Assembly (NCBI RefSeq): GCF_037893015.1 | Contig: NC_133661.1 | Location: forward strand, 181,018,508-181,082,507 | Reading direction: 5' to 3' | Length of the DNA stretch: 64,000 bases | From: Macrotis lagotis | Lineage: Eukaryota; Chordata; Mammalia; Peramelemorphia; Peramelidae | Translations under genes and position numbers: made by a program | Notes under the pieces: generated by a model | What the model was told of the DNA's origin: nothing | The model's database searches: none | Seen by the model: only the letters and a program-made list of their open reading frames with translations | Shown: one piece after another, positions 12,517 through 24,100 of the stretch | Layout: the number at the start of each line of letters is the position of its first letter | Position numbering within the stretch: the first letter of the stretch is position 1

Positions 12517-13892
12517 TTATTTCTTTTGGTTTCTTGTTTTTGTGGTTGCTACCATTCTTTGTATCCCCCATGCTTGGCACAATGTCTAGCAAATAGTAAA
12601 CATTTAATAAAAACTAAATTCACTGACTGAGTCCTTTCCTGATTCCCCTTCCCATCCATTCAAGAAATCTCCTTTACCATATATTTTTTACCTGGTTTTC
12701 CTTCTTCCCTCCTCCAGAGAAGACAGACTGTTTTGGTTTTGGTTTTGTAGCTCCTAGGACCTTGCACAATAGTAAGTGCTTAATAAATTTTGTTGAATTG
12801 AAAATGAATTTAATTGAGAAGAGAACTGAAACTAAGAGAGGTTAAGAGATTTGACAAAGGTCACCCAGGTGATAAGTGGCAGAGTCCTCTGACGCTAATT
12901 CCAATATTTTTTTTGTTCTATCATCCTGCCTTTAACTGTTATCCTTTTCATCGTGATATCCTACTCCTCTGACAACTAGGACTTCAGGCATATTTTTCCT
13001 CCCTTGTCTCTATTATTCTGCCTCCTCTTCCTCCTACTGTACCCTAAATGTTAGTTTTAACCAAGACATTGTCACCTCTCTTCTCTTATCTCTTGCTATT
13101 CCTTCCTTCGACAAGGTGAAGCACTCACAGAGCTTCAATTATCACCTCAGTGATGTTCATATCCATATCTGAAACCTTCATCTCTCCTCTGGGTTTGAGA
13201 CTCACAGATTTAACTTCCTGTTAGAGATCAGCATCTGAATGTTCCACTGGCACATCAAGTTCATTATCTCCAAAGTTGAGATAATTATTTCCTTCCCCAA
13301 CCCCCCCCCAAAACCCCCAGCACTCCTAATTTATCTGTCTGATCTGAGTCAGTTTCAGTTCTTTTCAAATCCCTGTCCTATCTATTCTTCTTCCATGTCT
13401 TTTTTTCTTTTTTTTATTTATTTTTCCAACTAAATGAAACAATAGCTTTTAACAATCTTTTTTTTCTGTAAGGTATATTGTCTCTTGCATCTGAGTCCTT
13501 TCTGTTTCCATTGCTTTGGCCCTAATTCAAGACCTCATTACCTCTTAATTATTCAACTCCAATGTCCTCTGATGTGACCTACCTGACTTTAGTCTCCCCT
13601 GTCTCCAATCTGCCCTTTTCACCACTGCCATAAATGAACTATCCAAAGCATATCTGTGATCATACAATCCCTCTTCTCAGAAACTTCCAAATTTACTGCT
13701 CACAAAACACAGTTAGCCTGACTTTCAGGAGTCTCCAAAATTGAGCCCAAACCTCTTTTTCCAGATTTAATCTCTTACTAATTCCCTTCAGACACTACAT
13801 GCTCCAGTCAGAGCAAACTATTCCCTATTTCAGTAACCTGCATGCTTTTAAGATCATAAATGTAGTTTGAAGAGAATATATAGGTCATCTAG

Positions 13893-14130
13893 TTCAACTC
13901 TAGGTTGGCAGAGAGGATACAGCACTGAGCCTAGAGTCAAGAAGACATCTTGAGTTCAAATCTGACTTCAGACCTCATTAGCTATGTGATCCTGGGCAAG
14001 TCACCAAATCCTTTTTTGCCTCAGTTTCCTCATCTGTAAAATGAGCTGGAGGATTAATGGCAAACTACTCCAGTGTCTTTACCAAGAAAACCCCAAATGG
14101 GGTCTCAGAGAGTCAGAAATGACTGAACAA
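13893..14130 (+). mobile_element. tRNA-derived SINE with RTE-type 3' tail
   Basis: A tRNA-like 5' part is followed by the segment tttgcctcagtttcctcatc, then a tail with aaaaccccaaatggggtctc and gtcagaaatgactgaac. This is the 3' end shared by marsupial SINEs mobilised by RTE LINEs. Confidence 0.75.
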
Positions 14131-14456
14131 GAAGACAAAGTCCAACCCTTCCTTTTACAGGTTAAGAAACTAGGACCAAAAAAATTAACTAATTTGCTCA
14201 AGATAAGTGACAGAGCCAAATTATGAACCCAAGTCCTCTGACTCCAAATACAACCATCTGTCCACTAAACTTCCCTGTCTCAAGCTGTTTGCTTACTCTC
14301 TTCCCTCTCCCAAGGTTATGTGTCTCTCCCAAGTCTCTTCCTGATGAAACTATAGCAACTCTGAAAGCCTAACAATTTCACTTCTTCCATAAAGTTTATT
14401 CTAGCCAGAATGATCTCTCTGAACTTTTATTACATTTTATTTGAATGTCTTCAATG

Positions 14457-14611
14457 GAAGCAGCTAGGTGGTGTAGTGGATAAAGCACCGGCCCTGGAGT
14501 CAGGAGTACCTGGGTTCAAATCCGTTCTCAGACACTTAATAATTACCTAGCTGTGTGGCCTTGGACAAGCCACTTAACCCCGTTTGCCTTGCAAAAAAAA
14601 AATAAATAAAT
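14457..14611 (+). mobile_element. WSINE1-like SINE inside an L2-like relic
   Basis: Full length with an AAATAAATAAAT tail. Perfect 13-bp duplication aatgtcttcaatg at 14444-14456 and 14619-14631. The surrounding sequence (14,285-14,800) looks like an L2 3' region split by the insertion. Confidence 0.9.
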
Positions 14612-14964
14612 TTACTTTAATGTCTTCAATGACTCTTGTCTCATTCTACCTTGCAGTCTCTTTTATGTCTTCATCACCTTTACTAGATTAACAGCTTCTT
14701 AGTGGGAGCCAACCATTTTTTTATTTATAATGCTATTTCCTCTGGTCCAGCACCTAGCCCAATGACTTACACACAGGAAATATTATGTAAAAGTTATTGA
14801 ATTTGTCAGAGGGGATTTCTGGTCAAAGAAATGACTAGGATATTGTCCAAAGATAGGAGCAATTATCCAATCTCTGTATTCAATGTTTCCTGGGTATACC
14901 AGTGCTTAGGACCTATAGAAGAGAGATAGGCATCCTACCTACCCTCAACCCACCAAACACAGAA

Positions 14965-14968
<4 letters not shown>

Positions 14969-15031
<63 letters not shown>

Positions 15032-15060
15032 CAGACACAGACACAGACACAGACACAGAG
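14969..15060 (+). repeat. Compound microsatellite (GA)n-(GACA)n-(GACACA)n
   Basis: Three unit lengths follow one another without a gap: a GA run, then GACA repeats, then ACAGAC steps. This looks like stepwise growth of 2-, 4- and 6-bp units. Confidence 0.95.
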
Positions 15061-16276
15061 ACTGATTGATACTACAGAAAGTCAAGGAAGTGAATTGGTG
15101 AAAATCTTCTTGAGTCCACCAGCCCTAGGTAAGTAGATTGTCCTGGAAACTCATTCTTCTCAGCTGCTAATGGTTTCCCTCCAAAAATTTTGCAGGCATT
15201 TTAGAAATATTTTTATATGTGACCAATAAACCCAGTCCTCCTGAGTTGACCAATAATCCTGATCTTTATCTGCACAATGTAATATGTTCTACTGCTGCAA
15301 TTTTCATAAATTTGAGTTTGCACCAACTTTCTCTAACTGGTTCAGGTTCAGTAATTATGAGATGAAGAGCTTTTTAAGTTGTTTATGTAAACAAATGAGG
15401 ATGAATTCAAAAGGCACTAGCTATCCAAACCCAGTCTCTTTCATTTTCAGTCTGCCTGACTGTTCTGGTAAGAGAGATGAAGCTGCAAATTGAGAGGGCT
15501 AGATCCCTCCCATTGGAAGCTGACATATTACCTCATAAATATAACCCTCCTTGAATTTATTCTTTCCTATTTTAGGGGAAGGAAATTCAATATGGTTGTG
15601 ACCTTGTAAGTTTCATAAGGTCAGGAGTGTGAACCCCCAGAGTCTGAAAGCTGGAGTCCATGTCAGAATTTGCCAGAAGCCATATGATGAAGAGAGACAC
15701 CCCAAGAGGTCCACACTTATTCATCCATCAAGCATGCAATCATATAGAAATGAACTTGATGGGGTGAATGCTACATAGAAACTATCTATCCTGATCAGAG
15801 CCTTAAAGAGAAACATTCCTTCAACCAACCTCCAGTTCCCATTCCCATGTAGAAACTGTGTTAATTATAAGCCCACTCTCCTGAGGGACAGGGATGACAA
15901 AAAGGAAAGTGTTGGAGAAAAATGTTTGTAGTTTCAGTTCTTGCTTTTTGATCTTTGGAGTAAACAGCTGTTAGTAATGGCTAATTGAAGTTAAGTGCTT
16001 AAATGGAACTGGAGCACTAATAACTTATGACAGAGGGAACTGGAATATACTGGAACAGGAAGCTGAATCAGCAATGTTAGAGAAGAAAGACTCCCCCCCA
16101 ACAATACCCCTAGAACTCGGGGAGTAAGCTAGCTGACTACTCCAGGAGAATAGAACCAGAGTTATTGCTACACTGATATTTTTTCTGTTGTATCCCTTGA
16201 ACTTAGAATGTAGTAGTCATTTAACTAGATTGTAAATGAAAAACCATTAATGCTATTTTTTTGTTTGTTTTTGTTT

Positions 16277-16434
16277 TGTTTTTTTTTTTAGATTTTTGCA
16301 AAGCAAATGGGGTTAAGTGGCTTGCCCAAGGCTACACAGCTAGGTAATTATTAAGTGTCTGAGACCAGATTTGAACCCAGGTACTCTTGACTCCAAGGCC
16401 GGTGCTTTATCCACTACACCACCTAGCCACCCCT
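16277..16434 (-). mobile_element. WSINE1-like SINE, antisense
   Basis: T-run, atttttgcaaagcaaatggg, to accacctagccacccc. Full length and little diverged. Confidence 0.9.
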
Positions 16435-17539
16435 ACAGATTTAAAACGTTAGACTCACAAAAGTCACCAATGCTATTTTTTACAACCCAGGATCTTACCC
16501 TCCACCTGAAAATAGCATGTAGCCTTGTGATGTTAAGAACTCATTGGATCCCCATCCTTCCCCAAACTAACTCTGAGACTAAAATCAAGGGAATCCTACA
16601 TTAAATCATAGGAAAAGATATTCAAAATGGCAATTGGGTATATCACTAGAAAAGGATGTTACAACTGGCTAAGGTCCCTGTTCAACCTACAGAGGGTACC
16701 AGTGCTGTAGATAGCAAAATTTGGGGGTTAGCTAAACTTGCCAGAGCATCCTACCATGGAGTCCAGTGCTGGGCTGGACCAGGTAGCATTTCTTTCTGGT
16801 TTCCAGCTATAATCTACTTCCTTAATCCTGACCAACTGGGGTGTATGGGTTTGTGGGTGGGTGGGTGTGGGTGTGTCTATCTGTCTGTCTATCTGTGTCT
16901 GAGTGTGTGTTCACCAGGGACTAGGAAATCAGTTCAAAGAACAAAGAATAAAGAACAAAGACTCCACTTTACCACAGGCTTAGAATACCATCACAGAGAA
17001 GGACAGCTTCAAATGTTCAGTGAATTAGACTGAGTTATGAAAGCTCCCTGGCTTTGGTTCTAGTCTCAGTTCTACCACTGACTGTGTGACTATGGGCAAA
17101 TTATTTTACCACTCTTGTCTTCAAACAATAGGAACTGGTCTGTAGTCCACCACCAAGTGATGAAATGTCTCAAGTGGGAGTCATATGCTAAAGCTAAAGC
17201 TGAAATTTTCACCTCTTTTAATAACCTTCTATCAGGTAGTAGTGCTGTAGCTCTGATAGAATAGTTCTATCTTGACCAGAGCCTTAAAGAGAAACATTCC
17301 TTCAACCACCTACCCCCAGTTCCCATTCCCAAACTCTATGAACTTCAACAAAGCACATCTCTAGTTCCTTCCTTTACCAGCTCACTTCCTCCAGGAAACT
17401 CTTGAATTCAGTGCCAGCATCTGGAGAACTACCCATCCTTCCTCTCTCTCTCTTCCAATCCCACTGGCTTCCTGAAAGCAGGACTAGGGAACAACCTATC
17501 CCAATCCCAATAACCTCCCTCCAAATAATTCTGAGTCAA

Positions 17540-18078
17540 TTATGCTAATCAATGAGCAGTTTATTATTAATACAGAATCTCCCCTGACATCTGATATACC
17601 ACATCCTGTACATATGATCTATATACACCCCTTACCCTTATTAGCCAGAGACCCAGGGGTCCCCTCTACCTGGCCCAAATGTCATCTCATTCTCTCAACA
17701 AAGGGACCATCCCCCCAAAACTCCTTAAATCTTTCCTGGCCTCCTTCTCCCTCTAACCTTCCCCCCCTTCACTTCTGATCCCACCAGTCTAATCTCTCTC
17801 CCCCCATACCAAGTCCTGTCCTCACTGCCCCCACGGATTCCTATATAGCACCACTTTGGTGGGGTAAGACCATGGGTAGAGGTTGAGGCCAGGAACTCAA
17901 AGGTAGAATGAAGCAGCACCAGAGGAAGACTACCCCAAAACTATACAGAGGGGTAGAGGTGGGTAGGAAGAAGAAGGAGGAAGGGCAGTGTGGGAGTGAG
18001 TGAGGGAGAGGAGGGCAGGAGCCATGGTCCAGGCAGAGGGAGCTTGAAGCAGGTGGAGCACACCACCTCAGCAACAAT
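17540..18078 (-). other. NFATC4: NFATC4 3' untranslated region
   Basis: About 540 nt between the stop codon and the nearest polyadenylation signal. Unique sequence without a recognisable repeat. Its limits are inferred from the AATAAA at 17560-17565, not from transcripts. Confidence 0.7.
17560..17565 (-). terminator. NFATC4: NFATC4 polyadenylation signal AATAAA
   Basis: Forward tttatt, which is AATAAA on the gene strand. It lies about 515 nt after the stop and is the first canonical hexamer downstream. Cleavage would be expected near 17,535-17,545. Confidence 0.7.
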
Positions 18079-18146
18079 TCAGGCAGGAGGCTCTTCTCCA
18101 GGGGGCACAGGGAAGCCACTCAGGTCTCGGCCAATGATCTCACTCA
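18079..18146 (-). CDS. NFATC4: NFATC4 exon 10 (residues 881-902 and stop)
   Basis: Acceptor CTTCCAG, then (V)[21 protein letters not shown] and TGA (18079-18081). The final residues match the human C-terminus almost exactly. This short 68-nt coding piece fixes the 3' end of the gene. Confidence 0.96.
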
Positions 18147-21100
18147 CTGGAAGGTAGAGGTGGATGAGGAGCAAAAGGAAATTGGAATGGGTTTCCTCTC
18201 TCCCCAAAGGCCTCAGACCCTGCTATGCAGGCCATCATCTAAGACTCTTTGGTCCTATGCCTAACAAGTTTCTCCAACAGAGTTGAACTAGATCTATAAT
18301 CTCAAAGTTATTCCACTTCCACCACTGAGATTCTCTGAACTCTCAATCATATTTCTACACTTGAAGACAAAGTTGGCCCTTCTCTTTCCTTACCCCTTGG
18401 CCCATAGGATAGGGTCCTATGCATGCTGCCTCATACAGAGGTGGGGGTAATGACTGAATGGCTCCTGATAGTAACTCAGACCTTCATCACTATGGTGAAG
18501 AAGGAAAGAGATTCCATGCATAAATTTGTGGGAGAAGGGGAAAATCTCAGCCAAAAGCAGTAGCAGAGCACAGTCCTTTTCTCCCAAACCCCATCCCCTG
18601 GGCCATCAGCTTGAGAAAGGCAGGTACAGAGCTTTGAATGATTGTGATAGGGTAGGGGATGAACAGAGCATCACAAATGCCCCTGAGTTTGGGATGATCC
18701 CATACTTCTTCCAGAGATCAAAAGAACCTCACATTTTGCACAGAATCTGCCTAGACCCAACTTGGCAAAAGGGCCCCTGGGTTTGGGATGATCCTACACT
18801 TTTTCCAGAGACCAAAGGAACCTCATTGTGTACACACACAATCTGTCTAGCCCCAATTTGGCAAAAGAATTTAGAGGTGATCCCAAGGTCCTTTATAATC
18901 TCCCTCCCTATAGCACCTTCATCCTGGCCCACCCTCAAGCACTAACAGGATCAGTTCCCAGAAAGGCATATCTTTGTCACCAAAAGAAGACTAAGCCCCA
19001 TTCTATTTGGTTATAGCCTCCCCCCAACTATAGTATCCCACCCAGACCCCACCCACCCACCTTCTTCCAGTGTGATGCCCTGGATGGGGACGCTCTCTCG
19101 GAAGCCACTGCCATAGCTGCCCCTGTCTTTCTCCTGTTCTGGGGCTCCCTCCCCTGTGCCATATCCTGACCCCACCTCATCATACCCCTCAGCAGCAGGG
19201 TGGGTACCCTGGGGTGAGAAGGGCCCCTCGGGTTGGGGAGAAGATGGCAGTGGGGGTTGGTAGGCAGCTGATTGTGGGAAAGGCAGCCCCAGGGAGAAGG
19301 GTGCTCCACCTCCTCCATAGGGATCAGCAGAGAAAGGTCGAGGAAGAAAGCTGTTAGGGGGAGGAGGACGGGGGCAACCAGGACTCCCAGTAGACTCTGG
19401 AAACAGCCTCAGGCCAGTCCTATAGGATGGAGGGCCAGTCTGGGGGTAGAGCGGGGGAGTCCCAAAGTTGAATCCCTCAGACAAATAGGAAGGTTCATAG
19501 GAGGAATCATCAGGGGGATAAGAAGAATAGGGAGGTCGGGGTGGTGAGAAGTCCATGTCGGTACCAAATGGGGGGCCAGGAGCTGATGGAAAACCACGGA
19601 TTGATGAATCTGGGAGTGGCTCCTCTTTGAAGATCACTAGGGTTGGTGAGAGGAAAGCATGAAGGACACAGATAAAATAATGAAAAACAAGTGGTTGAGA
19701 GTGAGTGGCATTCTGGTCCCTCACTATCTCTCTTCCTCCCCACTGCCCCTTAGCTCTCCCCAGTTCTCCCCCCACTCCTCCCTGGGGTACATGGAGGTAG
19801 CTTCTCTGGGGGTAAGGGTGGGGATGGGAGAGGAGGGAATGTCTGGCCAAGAAGCAGGCACCCCAAGGCCCATTTTTTGATTCAGGGGCCATTCTTTCTC
19901 ATCAAGTGCCCTGGAGACTCCCCACCTCCCCACCAGGATCTTGCGCCCTCCTGGCATCATACCAGGCAGGAACTTGAAGCTCTGGGTGGGACTTCTTTTC
20001 CTCCTTCCATTGGAGACATAGAAATAGACCTGGACAGGTCGGGATACTCGTTTATTACTGTACTCTGGCACAGCCAAGGTCAATGTTACCTGGGGGGAGG
20101 GGGAGAAATGAGCAGTAAAGAACAGACCAACAATCTTACTCTTATCAGGTAGCATTCATTCCAAAGGGAGAGATCCGTTTCCAGGGTTACTAAACTGCCC
20201 CCTTGTGGAGAGAATGTAGAACTTCAGAAGCCCACAAGACAGTGGGTCTGAGCAGTCCGGAATTTCCTGGCTATCCACCTCCCCCAAGCATGTGGGAGTC
20301 CCCCAAGGATACCATATTACCTCATTGCTTTTCAGTCTGTTCACAGTGGCCTCCTCCTCCCACTGGAGCTTTCCATCTGCGAGAAGGGGATACAGAACTC
20401 AAGCCCTGCTCAGAAAACCCCCTACTCTGGACAGAAAAAAGAAGCAAAGGCATACAAAAGAGAAGCCCCAAAATATAACTGGACCACTTCATTTGGAGCA
20501 GAAGGGGAATTTGGACTTCTTATAACTAGAGAAACCAAGAGTTAGTTCAGTATAATCCAAACTCAAACATTTATACTTCATAGAATTGCAGCATTTAATC
20601 CAATCCATATCTGAAGGTTGTGACAGTTGATTCCTATCTTGGGGAGAGGGGTCCAGTTCTCTCACTAGACCCCTTCCTCATGTATGCTTTTCAGTTGCTA
20701 AATTGACTCGATTAAAAGTGGACTAATGCAGTGATTTCCAATTAGATCTGATAAAAAACATGAGGTTTTATGTGAAATTTCTAACTCGTGTTATGTTTAA
20801 AATATATATGTATGTATTATATATATATATATATATATATAATTCACTGTTTGAAGCAGCTAGGTAGAGTAAGTACATAGAGCACCTGGCCTAGAGTCAG
20901 GAGGACTCACTTTCCTGAATTCAAATGTGGCCTCTCAGATACTTACCCTGAGCAAGTCACTTAACCCTATTTGCCTCAGTTTCCTCAACTATAAAATGAA
21001 CTAGAGAAGGAAATGACAAACCATTCTAATGTATTTACCAAGAAGACTCTAAATGGGGAGTTAGATACCAACTGAAATGACTGAACAAAAATATCTGAAT

Positions 21101-24100
21101 AGGAAACTTCTTCAATGACCATGATGACCTCTTTTTGAAGGTCTCCTGTGATGAAGGACCTATTCCTTAGAACTATTCCCCTTTGGGAAAGTTATAAAGT
21201 TAAACTACTTGACTTCCAAATGCAAATCTGCCTCTCTTCAAAACACACCTAAGCCCCTACCTCCAGAGTCAAGTATAACCAGTCTAATTAATGATAGTCC
21301 GTAAAACACTTGAAAGCAATTATCATGTCCAATTTCTCCCTGGTCTTCAAGCAAGGTATCCCCAGTGCTTCCAAGTTCCTGAACCGTTGTGATCACCCTC
21401 CACTATTCATTCATTTGACAATGTCCTTCCTGGTATGGATCACCCAGAACAAAACAATAGTCTATTTGTGGTCTGACCAGAATAGACTAGAAAAAAAAAG
21501 ACTATCACCACTCTCATTCTGAAAGATTATCTTCCATTTACACCATTCATCTACTTGTATCTAACCCTAAATTACTCTGGCTCTCCTATATTGGCCAATG
21601 ATAGTCCCAGGCCAAGACTTACTCAGTCATTGTTTGGGCCCAAATTGGTTCAGAGTTAATTGTTTTTGTTTTGGTCAGAAACCCAGAAGACTATCCCTCT
21701 CATAATGATTTTTTTTATGACTATGCAAGAGGCCATTCTTTGCTTCACTTCTTTTTTTACTCGCCTTACTCAGTCACACTGAGATCCAGAAAAAAGCCTT
21801 AGCTTAAAAAGGCCAAGGTCTTCCACTGCAAGCAGGGCCATCTCCAGTTATCCTGATCCATATCTGGCCATTGGACCCAGATGACTCCGGAGGAGAAAGT
21901 AAAGCTGGTGACTTAGCACAGCACTCCCTCACTTAAATTCAAATTCTTGTTTATCATGGCATCACCTCCTAGATGCCATGGTCCTCTTTGAGAAAAAAAG
22001 GACAAACAATTAAGTGTATAATTCTCTTTGTAAAGATTTATTGATCTTATTTGATTTTTGCTTTAATGAAGGGATACCTGCCTAGCATGACTTTGGGAGA
22101 CCTATCAGGTCCACAGGTCTGAAGTCAAAAGCTAGATTTATGATTTCTTCTAAGGTGCCTTCATCAATTAAGATACTTTATCCCAGGAATCAGATTTGAT
22201 TTTGTTACTATGATACAGAAAGTTAAACTGAGTATAAGAAAAGGGAAATCTAGAGTCAGTGGTAGAAGTAGACTCATCAACCTTAATGTGATACTGCAAC
22301 GTCCACATGACTTGGCTTTTTGGTGAAAACCAGAACATTTGATTATTTCCAAAACACCACTTGAGTTCTGGAATCTCCTTTTCTGGAACACAGGGCAAAT
22401 GGAAAAGGAAGAGCTGGCTCAATCTAATGAGTTCCCATTCCCTTTCTACAAGACTACATGCATGTATCTCCTAGATTTAGTTCTTATTAGATCTTAGGGT
22501 TAAGTAGAGCCTGTTTTCCATCTATGGTAGGAGTAGGATTCTTGGGAAACTAAAAAAATAGAAGCATATGTCTAGGGCTTCAAAGTCCTAGAATGGAAAG
22601 TATGGTCCTAAGAATTCCTTTTACTCCCCTTCTCCAGATGTGTCTTGCCATCCTAGCCCAAAACCACTTTCCCATTCCAACCACCACCCAAACTCTGTGT
22701 AGGTTTAATCTTTGGGAAGTGTATAAATCTTTCTCTGTTTCATAGCATGTTCTGTGCTATGAAAGCTACAGCATGAATGGAAAAGCTATTGAAAATTTGG
22801 AAAGTAGGGTTGGGGGACCCTGGATTGCCCTCCTTCATCTGATCTTATGAAATCTACCACAATCTCATGGAAGCCAACCATCCTCAGGTTGGCCCTCCCT
22901 TAATTTAGTTAATAAGTCCTTGTGGAAAGAAGTAAAGAATTAGATAGTAAGATTCACATAGATGAATGGTATAAAATTAAAACAAGCCTCCAGATGATAG
23001 TAGTATTATCTTTCCTACTATTTTGACATCATCTAGAATACTGGGTGCCATAATTCATAAAGAACATTGACAAAATGAAGAATATTCAGAGGAGGGCAGT
23101 TAGGTTGCTGAGATCATATAGATAGATAGATTTGTATGTATATATAATTCTAACTTTTGTACTTTATTCAGCTTTCCCAAGTACACTTGCACATACTATC
23201 TTATATTCATTTTAGAGATATGAAACTGAACATTGAGAGGTTAGGTGACCTGGTGGTAATTTGTTCTAGAATCCCAACACCTTCCTTAATCCTAACCCTT
23301 TTCCTATTGCATGAGTCATCACTTTTACTCCCACATTTCTCTCACTCCCCCTTGAATACTCACCAGGGCCCCTCTCAATGAAAACCACCTTGGAGTCAGG
23401 CAAAAAATTGGCTCCTGACAGCACCAGTTCCTCACCCCCTCGAACAGAACAGGCACTCAGATTATAGGCTTCTACCTGGGGTAGCTCCTGTGCTGAACGC
23501 TGGGCTGCAACCAGAAGAAATAAGAGACTGGGCAAGGATGTGGAGAATGTGAAGCAGCCTCCCTCTTCCCTCACCACTCCCTGATTCTAGAGTAAGGCCA
23601 CAGAATCCACTAAGGTCTCAGAGAGGAAATTCTACCCTTTACCCCCATTCTAGGGAGAAGCAAGATAGGCATCCCAGCAGTGGACATGCATACAGGGAAT
23701 TCCAGGAATATAGAACAAAGGATTCTAGAAGTATGGAGGGAATTCATTGACAAGCAAGTGAATCATGGGGAAAGAGACTTCTGTGAACAGATAGACATAG
23801 AGGTACATGGATGAGCAGGTGTTAGGTGGGATGATGGGAAGGGCATAAGCAGGAGAAAATGGAAGGAAAGAAAAACCTAACCCCTCTTCTGGGGGTACCC
23901 TAACACAACCCTCTCCCTTTGCTCACAGCACTCAATGGGCACTGAAGCCACCTGCACGGACACGACTTTCCCGCCACCCTGTGGCACATGTACACGGAAC
24001 ACTAGTCGGACCCTTGTATTCTTGCGGCCAATGTCTGTCTCCCCCTTGCGCAGCTCTATGTCTGAGTTCCGAAGTTTCAAGATTCCAGCGCAGTCAATGC

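Larger units (their letters stand above)
11240..12620 (+). mobile_element. L2-like relics and a marsupial SINE-like repeat (left intergenic)
   Basis: About 11,240-11,450 and 12,060-12,620 read as diverged L2 3' sequence. 11,460-11,650 is a marsupial SINE-like repeat (ggcatctccagtcattct and tcatggcatcacctccctg), also seen at 21,825-22,010 and, in reverse, at 34,735-34,900. Its family name is uncertain. Confidence 0.55.
13500..14800 (+). mobile_element. L2-like relic, repeatedly interrupted
   Basis: Diverged L2 3' motifs at 13,510-13,850, 14,285-14,443 and 14,640-14,800 are separated by an RTE-tailed SINE, a MIR piece (about 14,145-14,275) and a WSINE1-like SINE. Confidence 0.55.
14801..17539. 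other. Intergenic stretch downstream of NFATC4
   Basis: Holds a compound microsatellite, one antisense SINE and a short dispersed direct repeat (15,797 and 17,278). NYNRIN, the expected next gene by human order, was not seen within the 17.5 kb available. Confidence 0.5.

Noticed and set aside
14969-15060. Regular short repeats considered as a CRISPR-like array
   Set aside because: It is a plain compound microsatellite with no spacers, in a vertebrate genome.
16656-17033. 125-codon plus-strand frame next to the NFATC4 3' end
   Set aside because: Includes a GT-rich simple repeat and has no domain. NYNRIN was considered from synteny, but nothing in it resembles that gene.
19724-20155. 143-codon minus frame read as one exon
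   Set aside because: Only 19,963-20,089 is coding (NFATC4 exon 8). The rest is read-through into introns past a clear GT donor and AG acceptor.
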